From the NCBI RefSeq assembly GCF_036250755.1, contig NZ_CP109583.1:1302001-1366000 (forward strand): DNA of 64,000 bases, read 5' to 3'. The position numbers were made by a program, and so were the translations under genes. Shown here piece after piece: positions 50,195 to 58,444 of this stretch. The first letter of the stretch is position 1. Every line of letters starts with the position of its first letter. Source of the DNA: Streptomyces uncialis (lineage in GTDB: Bacteria > Actinomycetota > Actinomycetes > Streptomycetales > Streptomycetaceae). The notes beneath the pieces were generated by a model. It was not told the DNA's origin. It made no database searches and saw nothing but the letters and a program-made list of their open reading frames with translations.

Positions 50195-50674
50195 TCAGCG
50201 GGCGGGTGCTCCGTGGGCGAGGGGTTCGCGGACGGGGGTTCCGTGGGCGAGGGGTTCGCGGGCGAGTGCTCCGTCGGCGACGGGTTCGCGGGCGGGCTCG
50301 GGCGGGCCGGAACCGTCGTATCCGCGGACCGCGTCGAGGTACTCGGCGATGGCGTCCCGGTTGCGGATCAGACAGGTGACGCGCTCCGTCATCCGGTCCC
50401 GCTCGTGCTCCAGGGTGGCGATCATCTCCGCGGTGGCGTCGGGGAAATAGATAGTGCGGGGCTTGTCGAGGCAGGGCAGGATCTGTTTGATGATCCGGGT
50501 GGGCAGTCCCGCGTCGAGCAGACCGCGGATCTGGAGGATCCGGTCCACGAAACGTTCGTCGTACTTGCGGTAGCCGTTCGGGGTGCGCTGGGACACGATG
50601 AGCCCCTGCTCCTCGTAGTAGCGCAGCAGACGGCGGGGGGTGCCGGTGCGCTCCGACAGCTCTCCGATACGCAT
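50195..50674 (-). CDS. MerR-family transcriptional regulator
   Basis: The 159-residue regulator has an N-terminal MerR winged helix (MRIGELSERTGTPRRLLRYYEEQGLIVSQRTPNGYRKYDE), then a coiled-coil dimer helix (about residues 75-118). The last 30 residues form three ten-residue units of the type REPLAHGTPV, an extension with no role in the fold. There is no metal-binding cysteine cluster, so an organic ligand is more likely than a metal. ATG 50674 has GAGG nine bases upstream. It is divergent from an MFS transporter gene with a MerR-type promoter between them, so control of that transporter is likely. Confidence 0.88.
   Translation of the reverse strand: MRIGELSERTGTPRRLLRYYEEQGLIVSQRTPNGYRKYDERFVDRILQIRGLLDAGLPTRIIKQILPCLDKPRTIYFPDATAEMIATLEHERDRMTERVTCLIRNRDAIAEYLDAVRGYDGSGPPEPAREPVADGALAREPLAHGTPVREPLAHGAPAR
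50198..50290 (-). repeat. 30-bp in-frame repeats at the 3' end of the merR gene
   Basis: Three imperfect 30-bp units encode REPLAHGTPV-type decapeptides at the C-terminus. The unit length matches the repeat tail of the siderophore ATPase, though the sequence differs. Confidence 0.7.
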
Positions 50675-50689
50675 GTGATGCACCTCACA
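50674..50689. promoter_or_regulatory. Second TGTGA-N6-TCACA site at the merR start codon
   Basis: TGTGA (50674-50678) and TCACA (50685-50689) form an inverted repeat that overlaps the merR start codon and ribosome binding site. It shares half-sites with the main operator, so it may serve autoregulation. Confidence 0.5.
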
Positions 50690-50699
50690 TCGAGCCGGA

Positions 50700-50725
50700 T
50701 TGACCTTCACATATGTGTGAGGGTT
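50700..50725 (+). promoter_or_regulatory. MerR-type promoter-operator of the MFS gene
   Basis: TTGACC (50700-50705) is followed by a palindrome TCACA-TATG-TGTGA (50707-50720), extended by ACC/GGT flanks to 50703-50724. The palindrome fills the spacer where a MerR protein would bind. The -10 is weak, with a TTGAGC or GAGCAT candidate after a 19- to 21-base spacer. Confidence 0.65.
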
Positions 50726-50739
50726 TGAGCATACCCATC

Positions 50740-51960
50740 ATGTCGATCCGCGATACAGAGATCCCAGTTGACACCCCGTCACCTGCCAAGGACAAGAAAC
50801 TCCCCCTGGCGGCGCTGCTCGCGCTGGCCACCGCCGTCTTCATCACCAGCCTCACCGAGACCCTGCCCGCCGGCGTACTGCCCTCCATGAGCGGCGACCT
50901 GGGCGTCAGCGAGTCCGCGATGGGCCAGTCGGTGACGATCTACGCGATCGGCACCGCGCTCACCGCCATCCCGCTCACCGCCGCCACCGCCGCCTGGCAC
51001 CGCAAGCGGCTGCTGCTCACCGCGATGGCCGGGTTCGCCGTCGCCAACACCGTGACGGCCGTGTCGTCCGACTACCCGGTCACCATGGTCGCCCGCTTCC
51101 TCGCGGGGGTCGCCGCGGGCCTCGCCTGGGCCCTGCTCGCCGGATACGCCCGCCGGATGGCGCCCGTCCACCTCCAGGGCAAGGCCATCGCCATCGCCAT
51201 GGCCGGTATCCCCGTCGCCCTGTCGCTGGGCGTGCCCGCCGGGACCTTCATCGGCGGCGCCCTCGGCTGGCGGGTCGCCTTCCTCATCATGACCGGGCTC
51301 ACCGTCGTCCTCCTCGGCTGGATCGTCGCCGTGGTCCCCGAGTACCCCGGCCAGCGCGCCGGGAGCCGGACGCCCATGCTGCGCGCGCTGCGGGTGCCGG
51401 GGGTCGCCCCGGTGCTGTTCGTGACCCTGGTCTTCGTCCTCGCGCACACGATCCTCTACACGTACATCGCCACATTCCTCGACCGGCTCGGGATGGAGGA
51501 CTCCACCGATGTGGTGCTGCTCGTCTTCGGCGGCGCGTCGCTGCTCAGTATCTGGATCGTCGCGACGCAGATCCACCGGCGGCTGCGCGGACTCACCGTC
51601 GCCAGCACCCTGCTCGTCGCCGTCGCCGCGACCCTGCTCGCGCTGCTCTCGGACAGCACCGCGCTGGTGTACGTCGCGGTGACGCTGTGGGGGCTGGGCT
51701 GGGGCGGTATCCCCACCCTGCTCCAGACCGCGGTGGGCGACGCGGGCGGCGAACAGGCGGACTCGGCGCAGGCCATGCTCGTCACGCTGTGGAACGTGGC
51801 GATGGCCGCGGGCGGCGTCGCGGGCGGTGTCCTGCTCGACCGGGTCGGTTCCGAATCCTTCCCCTGGAGCGTGCTGCTCCTGATGCTGCCGGTGCTCGCG
51901 GTGGTGGTGGCCGCGCGGGTGCACGGCTTCCCGGCGAAGCGCCCCGGCGCGACCGTCTGA
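50740..51960 (+). CDS. MFS transporter, DHA1-type drug efflux protein
   Basis: The 406-residue membrane protein has twelve predicted helices. The early part is typical of DHA1 efflux pumps (FITSLTETLPAGVLPSMSGDLGVSESAMGQSVTIYAIGTALTAIPLTA, about residues 30-75), with a motif-A-like HRKRLLLTAM loop and LAGVAAGLAWALLAGYARRM. It probably exports a small drug-like compound by proton antiport. It is divergent from a MerR regulator and sits next to the LysW operon, so it could export that operon's product or give self-resistance. Two strong hairpins separate the two units, so this is only a positional hint. Confidence 0.88.
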   Translation: MSIRDTEIPVDTPSPAKDKKLPLAALLALATAVFITSLTETLPAGVLPSMSGDLGVSESAMGQSVTIYAIGTALTAIPLTAATAAWHRKRLLLTAMAGFAVANTVTAVSSDYPVTMVARFLAGVAAGLAWALLAGYARRMAPVHLQGKAIAIAMAGIPVALSLGVPAGTFIGGALGWRVAFLIMTGLTVVLLGWIVAVVPEYPGQRAGSRTPMLRALRVPGVAPVLFVTLVFVLAHTILYTYIATFLDRLGMEDSTDVVLLVFGGASLLSIWIVATQIHRRLRGLTVASTLLVAVAATLLALLSDSTALVYVAVTLWGLGWGGIPTLLQTAVGDAGGEQADSAQAMLVTLWNVAMAAGGVAGGVLLDRVGSESFPWSVLLLMLPVLAVVVAARVHGFPAKRPGATV

Positions 51961-51970
51961 GCGTGACCGG

Positions 51971-52026
51971 CCGGGGCCCGGCCCGTTCCCCGTCCCGCAG
52001 AGGACAGGGGAACGGCCGGGCCCCGG
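51971..52026. terminator. Long hairpin after the MFS gene
   Basis: CCGGGGCCCGGCCCGTTCCCC (51971-51991) pairs with GGGGAACGGCCGGGCCCCGG (52007-52026) with one bulge around a 15-base loop. It starts ten bases after the MFS stop codon. Confidence 0.75.
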
Positions 52027-52115
52027 TCGGCGGTGCGCGGACCCCGGGCGGGACCTCGGTGGCGGCGAGGGACCAGTGCCTGCGGAGTGCGTCCACCGGG
52101 ACCCGCACGGACACG

Positions 52116-52158
52116 CCTGGGCAGGGCCCCGGTGTTCGTGACCGGGGCCCTGCCCAGG
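52116..52158. terminator. Perfect 18-bp stem hairpin before the end of the LysW operon
   Basis: CCTGGGCAGGGCCCCGGT and ACCGGGGCCCTGCCCAGG pair perfectly around GTTCGTG. It lies 27 bases beyond the last gene of the LysW operon and probably ends that transcript. Confidence 0.8.
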
Positions 52159-52185
52159 GGCGGTGCTCGGGTGGGACGGGCCGGG

Positions 52186-53082
52186 TCAGGGGGTCGCGGG
52201 CGGGGTCCCGTACGCGATGGGGTTGCTGAGGACCACGCCGTGGCTCTTGACGTCGATGGTCACCCGGTCGCCGTCCGCGATACGGAATCCGTCGTGGAAG
52301 CTGGCCTGGTCGGCGCCGAGCAGGACGTAGTTGACCAGTCCGGGTCGCCGTACCGCGGGGAAGGTGAACAGATGGTCCACCATGTCGCGCACCGGGTGGT
52401 ACAGGGCGTCCGCGCCGCAGTCGAAGTTCCCCTCCCACGCGACCGCGCCGTCGCGTTCGATGGTGACCCGGCCGGTCACCGTCGCGGGCGGCTCCCCGAG
52501 GAACAGCCACGGGGACACCGCGGTGTCGCAGAGCTTGCAGTACGGGTTGTAGCCGGGGTCCTGACGGTGCAGCCCGATGTCGCAGAGGTCGTTGCCGAAG
52601 GTGTACCCGGCGTAACGCGGCTCGCCCCGGGCGTCGTTGACGTACACCAGGAGCACCTCGGGCTCCTCGATCAGCGCGACCGGCTCGGCCGGGACGGTGA
52701 GCGTCTCGTCCGGCAGCCGCAGCCAGGAACCGAAGCCCTTGAAGAACCACTTGGGCGGCACGAACGGCGCCCCCGCCGGGGCGCTCTCCCCGCCGAACTT
52801 GGACTTGTGGGTGCCCATGAACCCGCTGAGCAGGGCGTCGCCGGACACCGTGGGCAGCAGCGGCGGCAGCGGGCGCAGTTGCGGGTCCCCGGGTTCGACG
52901 GTGACGGCCCCGCCGGCCGCGCGGATGTCCGCGACGGCCCGCGCGAGGTCACCGCCACCGGCGACGGCCTCCCGCAACTGCCCCTCCCCCACCGGGTACA
53001 GGGTCAGCGGCTCACCGGGGCCGGGACGTTCGAAAGCCGCGTGGCGGCGGCCCTGGTACTCGCTCTCGAAGACGACGGACAT
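52186..53082 (-). CDS. Fumarylacetoacetate hydrolase (FAH)-fold protein
   Basis: The 298-residue protein has FAH-family features in its second half: EEPEVLLVYVNDARGE (about residues 139-154, acidic metal ligands Glu140 and Glu142), YAGYTFGNDLCDIGLH, YCKLCDTAVSPWLFLGE and a C-terminal DHLFTFPAVRRPGLVNYVLLGADQASFHDGFRIADGDRVTIDV. FAH-fold enzymes hydrolyse C-C bonds in beta-diketo acids, decarboxylate or hydrate 2-oxo acids, or isomerise. As the last gene of the LysW operon it may tailor a 2-oxo acid intermediate. Reaction and substrate cannot be specified. Confidence 0.75.
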   Translation of the reverse strand: MSVVFESEYQGRRHAAFERPGPGEPLTLYPVGEGQLREAVAGGGDLARAVADIRAAGGAVTVEPGDPQLRPLPPLLPTVSGDALLSGFMGTHKSKFGGESAPAGAPFVPPKWFFKGFGSWLRLPDETLTVPAEPVALIEEPEVLLVYVNDARGEPRYAGYTFGNDLCDIGLHRQDPGYNPYCKLCDTAVSPWLFLGEPPATVTGRVTIERDGAVAWEGNFDCGADALYHPVRDMVDHLFTFPAVRRPGLVNYVLLGADQASFHDGFRIADGDRVTIDVKSHGVVLSNPIAYGTPPATP

Positions 53083-53214
53083 GGTGCGGGCTCCTCGGAG
53101 GGTCGGACGTACGGGCCGGGCGGGACGCCCGACCCGGTGGCGCGCGGGCGGTGAGCGGGGTGGAGGCGGGTGAGCGGGGTGGGGGCCGGGGCACCGGCGG
53201 GACAGGGCAGAGCG

Positions 53215-53322
53215 CTTCAACGGGGCGGAGCGGTTCAGCCGGGCGGGGCGCTTCAACGGGGCGGAGCGGTTCAGCCGGGCGGAGCGCTTCAGCCGGGCGG
53301 AGCGGTTCAGCCGGGCGGGGCG
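53215..53322 (+). repeat. Six-copy 18-bp tandem repeat running into the aminotransferase stop
   Basis: Six adjacent 18-bp units alternate (C/G)TTCAGCCGGGCGGAGCG and (C/G)TTCAACGGGGCGGAGCG. The last unit contains the stop codon and final codons of the aminotransferase gene, so the array probably began at the gene end and grew outward into the 224-base spacer 53083-53306. Confidence 0.88.
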
Positions 53323-54584
53323 GTCACCTGGGTGAGGACCTCCTCGATCCGGTCCAGCGAGGCGCGTACCCAGGGCAGTCGGAGCGGATCGGACACCGTG
53401 AGCGCGCGCTCCCGCCGTTCGGCCGTGTCACCGTAGAGACGGCTGGTCGCGACCCTGATCCGCAGGCTCCCGGCGGGTTCCCCGAAGGCGCTGCCCGGCA
53501 GGACCCCCACCCCGTACCGGTCGAGCAGCAGCCGGGTCAGGGCGTCACCGTCGCCCACCCCGTGGCGGCGCTCCAGCCGCTCCCGCAGCGGGGCGAAGTC
53601 CGGGTACAGGTAGCAGGTCGCCCGGATCGGGGTGAGTTCGGCGCCGGTGGCGGCGAACCGGGCGGCGACCGCGCGGACGACCACCTCGTGCAGGGCCCGG
53701 GAGCCGGCGATCCGGGCGGTCACCTGGGGCGGCTCGTCGAAGGCGTACGCTGCCGCCGCCTGGACAGGGGCCGGGGGGCTGGACCAGATCTGGCTGGCGA
53801 CGGAGACCAGCCGGGTGGTCAGCTCCCGTCCGGCCGGGCTGTCGGGGAGCCGGGCGACCCCCGTGCGCCAGCCGCCGAGCGCGAGGCTCTTGGTGAGGCC
53901 GGTGGTGACCACGGTGCGCTCGGGGGCGAGGACCGCCGGGGACACGGCGGGGCGCGCCGCGTCGTACACCAGGTCGCCGTAGATCTCGTCGGAGACGACG
54001 ATCAGGTCGAGGTCCCGGACCGCCGCGGCGAACCGGCGCAGGGTGTCCGGTCCGGCGACGGTCCCGGTCGGGTTGTCGGGGACCGTGACGACCACGGCCC
54101 TCGGGTCGTGTCCGGCGGCGCGGGCCAGGGTGACGGCCTCCCGCAGCCGGTCGGGGTCGGGCACACCGCCCTCGCCCGGCGCGGTCGGCACGGTGATCGG
54201 GCGCACCCCGGCGAGCCGCGCGTGGGCCGCGTAGCTGACCCAGCCGGGTACGGGGATGACGACGTCCCCGCCGATGGCCAGGAGCAGCGCGTAGAGCAGG
54301 GACTTGCTGCCGGGACCGGCGACCACCAGGTCAGGATCGGTGGCCCGGCCCCGGCGGCCCCAGTACCCGGCCGCGGCGTTGCGCAGGGCGGTGGAACCGG
54401 CGACGGGTCCGTAGGCGCCGAGGTCCGCGGCGGCGGCGAGCCGCTCGCGCAGCGCGGGCAGGACGGGCAGGCCGATCTCCCCGCTGGTGAGGGGGAGGAC
54501 CTGTTCCCCGGCCTGTTGTCGGCGGGCCAGCAGCGCGTCGGCCGCGAGGGTCGCCGACATGGTCACCGGTGGGGGCTCGGGCAT
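53307..54584 (-). CDS. Class I/II (fold-type I) PLP aminotransferase
   Basis: The 425-residue enzyme is an aspartate-aminotransferase-like PLP enzyme: Asn171 in VPDNPTG, Asp199 and Tyr202 in VVSDEIYGDLVYD, PLP Lys232 in TTGLTKSLALGGWRTG with Arg240, and the C-terminal substrate Arg in LRIRVATS. It would move an amino group between an amino acid and a keto acid. In lysine and arginine pathways through LysW a class III aminotransferase (LysJ) follows LysY; here the only aminotransferase is of class I/II. ATG 54584 has GGAG seven bases upstream. It follows the AMP-forming ligase gene by about 200 bases. Confidence 0.87.
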   Translation of the reverse strand: MPEPPPVTMSATLAADALLARRQQAGEQVLPLTSGEIGLPVLPALRERLAAAADLGAYGPVAGSTALRNAAAGYWGRRGRATDPDLVVAGPGSKSLLYALLLAIGGDVVIPVPGWVSYAAHARLAGVRPITVPTAPGEGGVPDPDRLREAVTLARAAGHDPRAVVVTVPDNPTGTVAGPDTLRRFAAAVRDLDLIVVSDEIYGDLVYDAARPAVSPAVLAPERTVVTTGLTKSLALGGWRTGVARLPDSPAGRELTTRLVSVASQIWSSPPAPVQAAAAYAFDEPPQVTARIAGSRALHEVVVRAVAARFAATGAELTPIRATCYLYPDFAPLRERLERRHGVGDGDALTRLLLDRYGVGVLPGSAFGEPAGSLRIRVATSRLYGDTAERRERALTVSDPLRLPWVRASLDRIEEVLTQVTAPPG

Positions 54585-54700
54585 CAGGGACTCCAGCGGT
54601 CACGGGAAGCGGGGACGGGAAGCGGGGGCGGTGGTGGTGGGTGGGTGCGCGTCGGTCGGCCGGGGCGGCGGGACGCGGCGGACCGGGACCGGCGGGCCAG

Positions 54701-54738
54701 GGCCGGTGTGGCAGGGCCGGTGTGGCAGGGCCGGTGGC
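54701..54738 (+). repeat. 15-bp repeat in the ligase-aminotransferase spacer
   Basis: GGGCCGGTGTGGCA is repeated 2-3 times in the 196-base spacer 54585-54780. Nothing else recognisable is present there. Confidence 0.6.
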
Positions 54739-54780
54739 CCGGGATCGGTGGTGGGCCGCGTCCGGGGCGGGGGGCGGCGG

Positions 54781-56433
54781 TCATGCCCCGGTCCAGCGGG
54801 CGCGCAGTTCGGCCTTGCGGACCTTGCCGGTGAGGGTCTTGGGCAGGGCGGTCACCACCTCCAGCCGCTCGGGGAGGAACCGCCGGTCCAGTCCGGCGCG
54901 TTCGACGTGGGCGCGCAGTTCGTCCAGTGCGGGGTGGCCGGTGCCGCTGGGGACGACCACGGCGCACAGGGTGTCCCCGCCGGGGCCGGGCAGACCGACC
55001 AGCGCGGCCTCGGTGACGGTGGGGTGGCCGCCGATGACGGCTTCCAGTTCGGTCATGGGGGCGACGGTGCCGTCGCGGACGACGGCGTCCCGGGCGCGGC
55101 CGACGATCCGGATGCCGCCGTCCCCGTCGGCGCGGGCCAGGTCCCCGGTGTCGAACCAGCCGTCGGCGCCGAACTCGGCCGCGTAGACGTCGTCGCGTTT
55201 GTGGTAGCCGAGGGCGAGCGAGGCGCCCCGCACCCGCAGCCGGCCCACCCCGTCCAGGGTGCCGTCCGGCCCGGCGGGGTCGATGCGGACCTCCATCGCG
55301 TCGATGGGGCCGCCGTTGCTGTGGGCGGCCCAGTCCTCGGGCTGGCCGGGCCGGGTGATGGTGACGGGGCCGTTCTCGGACATGCCCCACAGCGAGTGGG
55401 CGCGGGCTCCGAGGGTGTCGCGGATGTCGGCCGCGAGGTCCGCGAGGACGGGCGCCGATCCGATGACGGCGTGCCGCAGGGTGCTGGTGTCGCGGGGATC
55501 GGCGCGCTGCGAGGCGGTGACATCGGCGAGGGTGGCGGGCGGGCCGTACAGAAGGGTGGCCCCGTACCGTTCGACGAGGTCGAGGAGGGCTTCGTTGCGC
55601 CGGACGTCCTGGAAGGCGACGGTGCCGCCCAGCAGGACGCCCGCGAGGATGCCCTGGGCGAAGCCGGAGTAGTGGCACAGGGGGGTGGAGACGGCGGCCA
55701 CCAGTCCGGGTCCGAGTCCGAAGGTGTCGACGTAGCCGCGGATGGCGGAGTGGACGGTGTTCTGGCTGTGCAGCACGCCCTTGGACTCACCGGTGGTGCC
55801 CGAGGTGAAGAGCACCACGAACGGGTCGTCGGGGCCGAGTTCCCGGCCTTCGGGGACCGCCCCGGTGCGGCCCACCCGGTCGGGGTCGGGGTCGACGAAG
55901 TGGTCGTGGAAGTCGCGGGCGCCGTCCGGTACGGGGCCCCCGACCACGAACACCTTCTCCAGGGTGGCGAGTTCCCCGCTCAGCGCGGTGACGGTCGACG
56001 CGAGCGGTGATCCCGCCCAGCCGGGGATCGTGACACAGACGCGGGCCTCGGTGAGGGCGAGGCGGTGGCGCAGTTCGTCCTCGGGGCAGACCGGCGAGAT
56101 GGGGCAGATCACCGCGCCGACGCGGGCACAGGCGAAGATCAGCGGCACCATCTCCCAGCGGTTGGGGAGCTGGACGGCGACGAAGTCGCCGCGCCGGACA
56201 CCGAGTCCGGCGAGGGCGCGTGCGAAGCGTTCGGTGAGCTGGAGGAGTTCGGCGTAGTCGAGGGTGTCGGTGCGGGCCTCGGCGACCCGGCGGCCCGCGA
56301 TGGCGAGATGGTGCGGCCGGTGGCGGGCCTGGCGGCGGAGGTCGTCCAGGAAGGTCTCGTCCCGCCACCAGCCCCGGCGCCGGTACTCGTCGGCGCGTAC
56401 CCGCCGTGGATCGACGGGCGCGGGGGCGCTCAC
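54781..56433 (-). CDS. AMP-forming acyl/aryl-CoA ligase-like enzyme
   Basis: The 550-residue ANL-superfamily protein has the P-loop LFTSGTTGESKG (about residues 208-219), the GMSENG core motif, YxxGDL-type WFDTGDLARADGDGGIRIVGRARD near residue 425 and the catalytic C-terminal Lys in LPKTLTGKVRK (Lys537). It would adenylate a carboxylic acid and pass it to CoA, a carrier or an amine. The GTG 56433 start overlaps the end of the Glu/Leu dehydrogenase-like gene, so it is in the LysW operon. Whether it acts on the LysW product or on an acyl side chain is unknown. Confidence 0.86.
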   Translation of the reverse strand: MSAPAPVDPRRVRADEYRRRGWWRDETFLDDLRRQARHRPHHLAIAGRRVAEARTDTLDYAELLQLTERFARALAGLGVRRGDFVAVQLPNRWEMVPLIFACARVGAVICPISPVCPEDELRHRLALTEARVCVTIPGWAGSPLASTVTALSGELATLEKVFVVGGPVPDGARDFHDHFVDPDPDRVGRTGAVPEGRELGPDDPFVVLFTSGTTGESKGVLHSQNTVHSAIRGYVDTFGLGPGLVAAVSTPLCHYSGFAQGILAGVLLGGTVAFQDVRRNEALLDLVERYGATLLYGPPATLADVTASQRADPRDTSTLRHAVIGSAPVLADLAADIRDTLGARAHSLWGMSENGPVTITRPGQPEDWAAHSNGGPIDAMEVRIDPAGPDGTLDGVGRLRVRGASLALGYHKRDDVYAAEFGADGWFDTGDLARADGDGGIRIVGRARDAVVRDGTVAPMTELEAVIGGHPTVTEAALVGLPGPGGDTLCAVVVPSGTGHPALDELRAHVERAGLDRRFLPERLEVVTALPKTLTGKVRKAELRARWTGA

Positions 56434-57566
56434 CGGCGCTCCGCGCGGCGCGCGGCGAGCAGTTCGGGCAGCGGGTCGCCGACGCTGGCGGCGGCGATCT
56501 CCAGCAGGGCGCGGGTGTTGTCGCGGACCCGGGTGGCCACCCAGTCGAAGACCCAGTCCTTGCGGGGTCCGGCGGCGAGCTCGAAGGGCACGGTCCGGGT
56601 GAGGGCGAGTCCGGCGGCGGCGGCTCCGCCGACATTGGCGACGACATCGGGGACCAGGGTGGCACCGGAGGCGATGATCTTCTGCTTGGCCTCGGCGCTG
56701 GAGGTGAGGTTGCCGCCCTCCACGATCAGCGGGGGGCGCAGCCGGTGGACGTTGGCGGCGTTGACGGCGTCCTTCTGCGCGGCGAGGACGAGCAGGTCGG
56801 CGTCGACCCCCAGCCAGGCCTCGCGCTCCGGGTCGACGGTGACGCCCTGCGGCAGCCGGGTGCGGTCGATCCGGCCGAGGTCGTCGGTGATGGCGACGAG
56901 GTCGTCCACGGGCAGCCGGTCGGCGGTGATGGTGCCGTCGATGTCGGCGACGGCGACGACGCGGTGGCCGCGTTCCTCCAGGAAGCGGGCGACGGCGCGG
57001 CCGACCGCGCCGAAGCCCTGGACGACGACCCGGGCGGCCTTGTCGCGGTGGGCGGCTTCCAGGGCGGTGACGGCGGCGACCCCGACGCCGTGTCCGGTGC
57101 AGTCGATCAGTGGTTCGTAGTAGGTGCGCCAGTCGTACGGCATGTCCACGGCGCGGGCCTTGCGGCGCGGGTCGTAGCCCGCCTCGGCGAAGAAGGTGGC
57201 GCGGTCGGCGGGGGTGACCCCGAGGTCGATGCCGAGATGGATGCCGCCGTGCAGCAGCGGGGCGACGGTACGGCCGAAGGTGCGAAAGGTCTCCTCGCGG
57301 TCGCGGCCGTCGGAGACGATGCCCGCTTTGGCGCCGCCGACGCGCAGACCCACGAGGGTGAGCTTCTCGGTCATCCCCCGGGCGAGACCGGCGACCTCGT
57401 CCTCGGTGACGGCGGCGGTCATCCGGGTGCCGCCCATGGCGAGCGAGTCGACCAGGGAGTCGACGACGACCCAGCCCTTCAGGGGGCCGCCGCTGCCGTT
57501 GAGCTTCACCGAGAAGGCGGGTTCCTGGGTGTCGGTGGTACGGAGGCGGGCGTGCGGAGCGGTCAT
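56430..57566 (-). CDS. Glu/Leu/Phe/Val dehydrogenase-family protein
   Basis: The 378-residue protein has the ELFV dehydrogenase signature: MTEKLTLVGLRVGGAKAGI with Lys68 and Lys80, catalytic Asp114 in GIDLGVT, and a Rossmann domain with VVQGFGAVGRAVARFLEERG (about residues 180-199). It would catalyse NAD(P)-dependent reductive amination of a 2-oxo acid, or the reverse. ATG 57566 is chosen because GAGGT precedes it; the frame continues upstream without features. In this operon it may aminate the 2-oxo acid made by the synthase-like first gene, or supply glutamate for loading. Confidence 0.85.
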   Translation of the reverse strand: MTAPHARLRTTDTQEPAFSVKLNGSGGPLKGWVVVDSLVDSLAMGGTRMTAAVTEDEVAGLARGMTEKLTLVGLRVGGAKAGIVSDGRDREETFRTFGRTVAPLLHGGIHLGIDLGVTPADRATFFAEAGYDPRRKARAVDMPYDWRTYYEPLIDCTGHGVGVAAVTALEAAHRDKAARVVVQGFGAVGRAVARFLEERGHRVVAVADIDGTITADRLPVDDLVAITDDLGRIDRTRLPQGVTVDPEREAWLGVDADLLVLAAQKDAVNAANVHRLRPPLIVEGGNLTSSAEAKQKIIASGATLVPDVVANVGGAAAAGLALTRTVPFELAAGPRKDWVFDWVATRVRDNTRALLEIAAASVGDPLPELLAARRAERR

Positions 57567-57709
57567 GTCCGGGACCTCACTTCGGTGTCGTTGCGATGGG
57601 GTGCGGTGTGTCGCGTGGGGTGCGGTGGAGTGCCGCCGGACCGGCGCGGGCGGGAGCGCGGCCGGTGGGACGGGAGCGGGGCCGAGGCGGACCCGGCGGT
57701 CGGACCGGT

Positions 57710-58273
57710 TCACTTCCACAGGTCGGTGAACCCGCGGAGGATCTCCTTGCCGTCCCGGCGGAATTCGAGGTGGGCCTGCGAGCCGTGGATACGGCCGTCG
57801 TCGGAGCGCAGGAACTCGACGGGGGCGTGCTCGGAGCGTCCGATGGAGCGGAAGCCCGGGGGCGCCTGCCGCAGATAGAGGGTGTGGCGGTGGAACACCG
57901 TGACGGTCGGTCCGACATGGGCGAACAGGGCTTCGCCCGGGTCGACACGGGCCTGGTGGCCGCCGACCCGCTGGGGTCCCTCCGCGAGACCGCCGCCCGC
58001 GGCGACACCGATGATCTGCATACCGCCGCAGATCCCGAACACGGGGACGTCGGTGGTCATCACCAGATCGATCAGCGGCCGGTAGTGGTCGCTGTCGTAG
58101 GCGCGGACCTTGGTGCCGCTCAGCACGATCGCCTGGTAGCGGTCGCCGGCCTTCGCGGGGACGTGGGCGGCCTCGACGGTGTCGGTGGCCGAGCCGAGTT
58201 CCGCGAAGCGGTCACGGAGCTGTTTCAGGGACAGGGTCCCGTTGTTCACGACCAGGACCCGGGAGGTCGCCAT
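57710..58273 (-). CDS. Class I glutamine amidotransferase (stand-alone GATase1 domain)
   Basis: The 187-residue protein is a complete GATase1 domain with triad Cys82 (FGICGGMQ), His168 and Glu170 (SQAHLEF), as in the glutaminase part of GMP synthase and anthranilate synthase. No synthase domain is attached. It sits in the LysW operon between the LysZ and Glu dehydrogenase-like genes. Usual roles are hydrolysis of free Gln to supply ammonia or removal of gamma-glutamyl groups. Because the LysW homologue ends in Gln, action on that protein-bound gamma-amide is an attractive but untested alternative. Confidence 0.82.
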   Translation of the reverse strand: MATSRVLVVNNGTLSLKQLRDRFAELGSATDTVEAAHVPAKAGDRYQAIVLSGTKVRAYDSDHYRPLIDLVMTTDVPVFGICGGMQIIGVAAGGGLAEGPQRVGGHQARVDPGEALFAHVGPTVTVFHRHTLYLRQAPPGFRSIGRSEHAPVEFLRSDDGRIHGSQAHLEFRRDGKEILRGFTDLWK

Positions 58274-58334
58274 GGGCCGTGGACTCCTTTCAGGGGCGCG
58301 GTGGCCGGTCCCGGGGCGGGGACCGGCCGGAGGG

Positions 58335-58440
58335 GTGACCGGCCGTGGGGGTGACCGGCCGTGGGGGTGACCGGCCGTGGCGGTCCGGCCGGGAGGGGCC
58401 GGCCGTGGGTGACCGGCCGTGGGGGTCCGGCCGTGGGGGT
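58335..58440 (+). repeat. 16-bp tandem repeats in the LysZ-GATase spacer
   Basis: GTGACCGGCCGTGGGG occurs in three direct copies, followed by diverged GTCCGGCCGTGGGG copies, filling most of the 171-base spacer 58274-58444. Confidence 0.8.
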
Positions 58441-58444
58441 CCGA

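Noticed and set aside
50177-50728. Plus-strand frame opposite the merR gene
   Set aside because: It is antisense to a clear MerR regulator and reflects its 30-bp repeats.
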